37,084 nt of DNA from assembly GCF_900107275.1 (NCBI RefSeq), contig NZ_FNPI01000030.1, forward strand, positions 1-37,084. The letters run 5' to 3'. Below are positions 34,837-37,084 of the stretch, in pieces (position 1 is the stretch's first letter; each line of letters begins with the position of its first letter). Under the pieces are notes generated by a model that was given only the letters and a program-made list of their open reading frames with translations, made no database searches and was not told the DNA's origin. The stretch is from Evansella caseinilytica. Lineage in GTDB: Bacteria > Bacillota > Bacilli > Bacillales > Salisediminibacteriaceae. The position numbers and the translations under genes are program-made.

Positions 34837-34867
34837 TTGCATTATAGTGCACTCTAATCGATATACT
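34837..34867 (+). promoter_or_regulatory. MerR-type promoter of the aldo/keto reductase gene
   Basis: TTGCAT and TATACT are separated by 19 bases, the long spacer typical of MerR-activated promoters. The spacer contains TATAGTGCACTCTA (34843-34856), differing at one position from the palindrome at the merR promoter. Confidence 0.8.
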
Positions 34868-34901
34868 GTTTTCATATTAAGAGAAGGTAGGAGGGAAAAA
34901 A

Positions 34902-35882
34902 GTGAAATATCGATCTATTGGAGATTTGCGTGTTTCATCTTTAGGATTAGGATGTATGGGAATGTCGGAATACTATGGAAATCAAAATGATGAGGAATCG
35001 ATTGCTACCCTTAATTATGCTCTAGAACTTGGTGTGAACTTTCTTGATACGGCAGACCAATATGGAGTGGGAAAAAACGAAGAATTAGTGGGGCGAGTAT
35101 TAAAAAGTGTCAGACAACAAATTAACATAGCTACCAAATTTGGGTTTGTAAGAGATGAGGCCGGGAAAGTAATTGAAATTAACGGAAGTAAGGAGTATGT
35201 AAAAAAGGCTTGTGAAGCAAGCCTAAGGCGGTTAAACACTGACTATATTGATCTTTATTATCTACATCGTGTAGATCCCAGAGTTCCCATTGAAGAGACC
35301 ATTGGTGCTATGAAGGAATTAGTAGAAGAAGGTAAAGTTCGGCATATTGGGCTTTCAGAAGCTTCTTCTCAAACGATAAAACGAGCACAAAAAGTCCATC
35401 CTATAGCAGCATTACAGACAGAGTACTCAATATGGAGTAGAGATATCGAAGAAGAAATCTTGCCCCTTTGCCGCAAACTAAATATTGCTGTTGTTCCATA
35501 TAGTCCTTTGGGACGCGGTTTTTTATCTGGAAAGCTCAAATCGATCGATAATTTAGTTAAAAATGATTATAGGAGAAACTCACCACGTTTTCAAGGAGAG
35601 AATTTCAATCAAAATCTTTTATTGATTCAACGATTAGAAGATACAGCATGCCAAATGAATATTAGTCCTGCACAACTAGCTTTAACATGGTTACTATCTA
35701 ATGGGGAAGATATCATCCCTATACCAGGGACAAAAAGGAGATCCTACTTAAAAGAAAATATAGCCGCAATAGATATTGAATTGCCAAAGAATGTCAAAGA
35801 TTTTATAGATAAAACTGTACCTGTAGGTTCAGCAATCGGTGATCGATATCCTGTACAATCTATGAAATTATTAAATCAGTGA
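34902..35882 (+). CDS. Aldo/keto reductase
   Basis: A 326-residue NADPH-dependent TIM-barrel oxidoreductase. The catalytic tetrad is visible as Asp49 and Tyr54 (LDTADQYG), Lys79 (IATKFGF) and His122 (YYLHRVDP). The C-terminal cofactor loop includes [20 protein letters not shown]. It resembles the YhdN/IolS type and probably reduces reactive carbonyls or other aldehydes; the substrate is not known. The GTG start at 34902 follows GGAGGG. It lies under a MerR-type promoter and is followed after 15 bases by an MFS transporter gene, suggesting a two-gene detoxification operon. Confidence 0.92.
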   Translation: MKYRSIGDLRVSSLGLGCMGMSEYYGNQNDEESIATLNYALELGVNFLDTADQYGVGKNEELVGRVLKSVRQQINIATKFGFVRDEAGKVIEINGSKEYVKKACEASLRRLNTDYIDLYYLHRVDPRVPIEETIGAMKELVEEGKVRHIGLSEASSQTIKRAQKVHPIAALQTEYSIWSRDIEEEILPLCRKLNIAVVPYSPLGRGFLSGKLKSIDNLVKNDYRRNSPRFQGENFNQNLLLIQRLEDTACQMNISPAQLALTWLLSNGEDIIPIPGTKRRSYLKENIAAIDIELPKNVKDFIDKTVPVGSAIGDRYPVQSMKLLNQ

Positions 35883-35897
35883 AAGAAGGGTGTATAG

Positions 35898-36992
35898 TTG
35901 AAAGTTTGGAAAAGGAATATGTATATTTTAAGCATTGCACAATTTTTAGTCATGTCTGCATTTAGCTTAATTATACCTTTTATTCCAGTCTATCTTAAAG
36001 ATGACTTAGGTGTTGACGCCCAAACCGATATTCAGCTTTGGACAGGGATGATTTTTGGAGCTACTTTTTTATCTGCTTTTCTTTTTCAGCCGATATGGGG
36101 GAAAATTGCAGATCGAACGAGTAGAAAAACTATCCTTATCCGTTCAGCGATCGGAATGGCATTTACCACATTCCTAATGACATATAGCACATCAGCTTGG
36201 CACTTATTGGTTCTGCGATTTATTTTAGGGATTTTTGGCGGGTTTATTCCTGCATCTTCTCCATTTATTACAATGAATACTCCTAAAGAAAAAATAGGCT
36301 ATGCACTCGGGGGAGCCCAATCCGGCGCATACGCCGGCAATATTTTTGGACCTTTAATAGGTGGAATTTTAGGGCAGTGGATAGGATTTTATAATATTCT
36401 TTATTTGTCTAGCACTATGTTACTGATTTCAGGGTTTCTTATCTTATTCTTTTTAACAGAACTAAATAAGCCTGAACCAAATAACTTGAAACTTTCGACA
36501 TCTAAAAACAGCCGCGTTAACTTTCTCTCTGAACTAAGAAAAATTGTAAAAAAACCTCTAATTGGAACTTTATTTATGGTTGGATTTCTTATTCAGTTTT
36601 CAACAATGAGTACTTCGCCATTTTTAGCAACGTATGTAGAAAGTATGTGGAATAATGATGTCTTTTTAACAACTATAGTGGGCTTATCAGTTTCTATCTC
36701 GGGTTTCTCGATAATGATTTTTTCTCCCATTTTAGGAAAAAAATCAGATCAAGTGGGTCCTGAAATTATCCTGTTAATTTCCTTATTGGGGAATTTTATT
36801 TGTTATGTTGCTCAAGCATTGGTTTCATCTATATGGCTATTTTTGCTCGCTAGGTTTTTAATGGGGATGTTTGTAGGTGGCCTTCTCCCATCAGTAATAA
36901 ATTTAATACGAAAACATGCACCTGAAAAAATGGAGAGTTTAACATTCGGTTATTATCATAGCGCCCTATTTTTAGGAAACCTAATTGGTTGA
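35898..36992 (+). pseudogene. MFS transporter, 3' end removed by probable IS insertion
   Basis: The 364-residue reading has the major facilitator fold: motif A GKIADRTSRKT after the second helix, QSGAYAGNIFGPLIGG in the fifth helix, and about eleven membrane helices. Similar drug efflux proteins are about 400 residues long. The reading breaks at GNLIG, where a conserved GNxIGP motif is expected to continue, and meets a TGA that belongs to foreign-looking DNA starting at 36990. The upstream gene and promoter suggest it was part of a MerR-controlled efflux/reduction operon. It is probably non-functional, or has lost its last helix. Confidence 0.8.
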
Positions 36993-37084
36993 TACTACGT
37001 CAAGAAAATAGACACAGATTTTCTACCGCGCTTTCGCTTGGTGGCTTTCATAAAAAAGTTTAAAGAAGAGCATTTTAAACCTTT
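36990..37084. mobile_element. End of a probable insertion sequence (partial, runs off the window)
   Basis: The sequence from 36990 starts TGATACTACGTCAAGAAA and continues AATAGACAC, which resembles the TG...GGACA-type ends of IS3-family elements as I recall them. It interrupts the MFS gene. On the minus strand an open frame ends KRKRGRKSVSIFLT and stops 5-6 bases from the end, which could be a transposase C-terminus; the plus strand is also open. The family cannot be decided from 95 bases. Confidence 0.5.

Overview
The window looks like chromosomal DNA of an endospore-forming member of the Bacillaceae. Three things support this: a minus-strand block in the Bacillus subtilis order ysmB-racE-gerM-rph-rdgB-ysnB, a GerA-type spore germinant receptor operon, and HPr/enzyme I genes with a GlcT antiterminator. 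The very acidic exported part of GerM hints at an alkaliphilic or halophilic host, but that is only an inference. No species is claimed.

Layout. Positions 1-530 carry tRNA-Arg(UCU) and tRNA-Gly(UCC) on the minus strand, plus a duplicated 5' half of the tRNA-Gly gene next to a decayed copy of a dispersed repeat. Positions 530-5431 hold the conserved spore/RNA/cell-wall block. Positions 5928-9161 hold glcT-ptsHI; a GlcT-type RAT and a branched terminator sit directly upstream of ptsH, and there is no ptsG. Positions 9362-12451 hold an ECF sigma factor, a small membrane anti-sigma-like protein and a 742-residue exported TPR/carboxypeptidase-regulatory/Fn3-like protein, all translationally overlapped and preceded by an ECF-type promoter. 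Positions 12850-19399 are a lactate-use locus: lutR, the lactate permease and lutABC. The permease gene is bracketed by two inverted copies of a 240-410 bp repeat.

Positions 19629-28716 are a more AT-rich carbohydrate region: a DUF624 protein, two LplB/YtcP-type permeases, a lipoprotein binding protein with an EF-hand loop, a YesM-type kinase, a YesN-type regulator (convergent with the kinase) and a TIM-barrel isomerase/epimerase. Positions 29128-33234 hold a gerA-C-B-D operon including the small D subunit. Positions 33602-37084 are an AT-rich accessory stretch: a DUF1349 protein, a MerR regulator with matching operators, an aldo/keto reductase, and an MFS transporter cut off by what appears to be the end of an insertion sequence.

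How it works together. HPr (with the regulatory Ser46) and CcpA should connect the PTS to the cre-like sites at the lactate permease promoter, the sugar ABC operon and the isomerase gene. LutR probably acts on the matching palindromes upstream of the permease and lutABC. YesMN probably controls the sugar ABC genes. The most unusual material is (1) the ECF sigma/anti-sigma/exported TPR-CarboxypepD_reg operon, (2) hairpin-ended dispersed repeats placed just after stop codons, and (3) the RAT-controlled ptsHI leader without ptsG.
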